From assembly GCF_001761485.1 (NCBI RefSeq), contig NC_090773.1:930001-994000 (forward strand): DNA of 64,000 nucleotides, in the 5' to 3' direction. Position numbers and translations under genes: made by a program. Position 1 is the first letter of the stretch, and the number at the start of each line of letters is the position of its first letter. Under the pieces are notes generated by a model that saw only the letters and a program-made list of their open reading frames with translations, searched no databases and was not told the origin of the DNA. The DNA is from Yarrowia lipolytica. Taxonomy: Eukaryota; Ascomycota; Dipodascomycetes; Dipodascales. Below, one piece after another: positions 63,894 to 64,000 of this stretch.

Positions 63894-64000
63894 CTACATG
63901 CTTTCCACCTCTGCTTGGGCACTCTGCCAGGTGTCGAGGTTCTGCTTAGCCCAGTCAATGTGGCATTTCAGGAAAGCTCGAATCATGCACTTGAGATCGG
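63894..64000 (-). CDS. 3' end of a gene running off the right edge
   Basis: The last 107 bases read on the minus strand as an open frame ending in TAG. It includes CMIRAFLKCHIDWAKQNLD and closes TWQSAQAEVESM. Codon use (CTG, AAG, GAG, CGA, GCC) is like the real genes of the window, and the frame is open to the edge. Only 34 whole residues are visible, so no family is assigned. Confidence 0.6.
   Translation of the reverse strand, partial: DLKCMIRAFLKCHIDWAKQNLDTWQSAQAEVESM

Overview
The window looks like a chromosomal stretch of an ascomycete yeast of the Yarrowia clade, most likely Yarrowia lipolytica or a close relative. The evidence is heavy use of CGA for arginine, introns that open with GTGAGT and close with a branch site almost touching the 3' splice site (CTAAC-C-CAG), long AT-richer spacers between mostly intronless genes, and protein content typical of budding yeasts. 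This is inference from sequence style; no search was run.

Layout. 1-5.6 kb: a high-affinity iron permease (FTR1), a small unrecognised membrane protein on the other strand, then a long spacer leading to mitochondrial elongation factor G (MEF1, 5.6-7.9 kb). 8.5-9.4 kb holds decayed coding-like sequence. 9.5-10.5 kb is a splicing-related FHA protein (PML1/SNIP1 type), divergent from CPA1, the small subunit of arginine-specific carbamoyl-phosphate synthetase (12.1-13.4 kb). The CPA1 leader carries a spliced arginine attenuator peptide uORF. CPA1 converges on an NCS1 nucleobase permease (13.7-15.3 kb). 18-21.6 kb: a SIW14-type phosphatase divergent from translation factor eIF5 (TIF5), whose leader has upstream ORFs. 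22.4-26.7 kb: an unrecognised acidic protein and the GPI cell-wall protein ECM33. 30.4-36.8 kb: a Ste20/GCK-type kinase and a large BAR-PH-ArfGAP protein. 41 kb: a tiny GPI-like wall protein. 46.7-50.4 kb: an AlkB-type dioxygenase with a GRF zinc finger, AIM19 (one intron) and tyrosyl-DNA phosphodiesterase TDP1, so two DNA repair genes flank AIM19. 53.1-57.1 kb: a BOI1/2-type SH3-SAM-PH scaffold and a xylose/aldose reductase. 59.2-59.8 kb: an unrecognised phospho-motif protein. The last 107 bases are the 3' end of another gene.

The genes do not form one pathway; they are ordinary housekeeping, transport, wall, polarity and repair genes, as expected for a yeast chromosome arm. The strongest biological signal beyond plain genes is regulatory: the CPA1 attenuator peptide is split by a 702-base intron inside its conserved core, so arginine control should depend on splicing. 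The TIF5 leader has three uORFs all in frame with the main ORF. I saw no convincing tRNA, rRNA, CRISPR array or intact mobile element.
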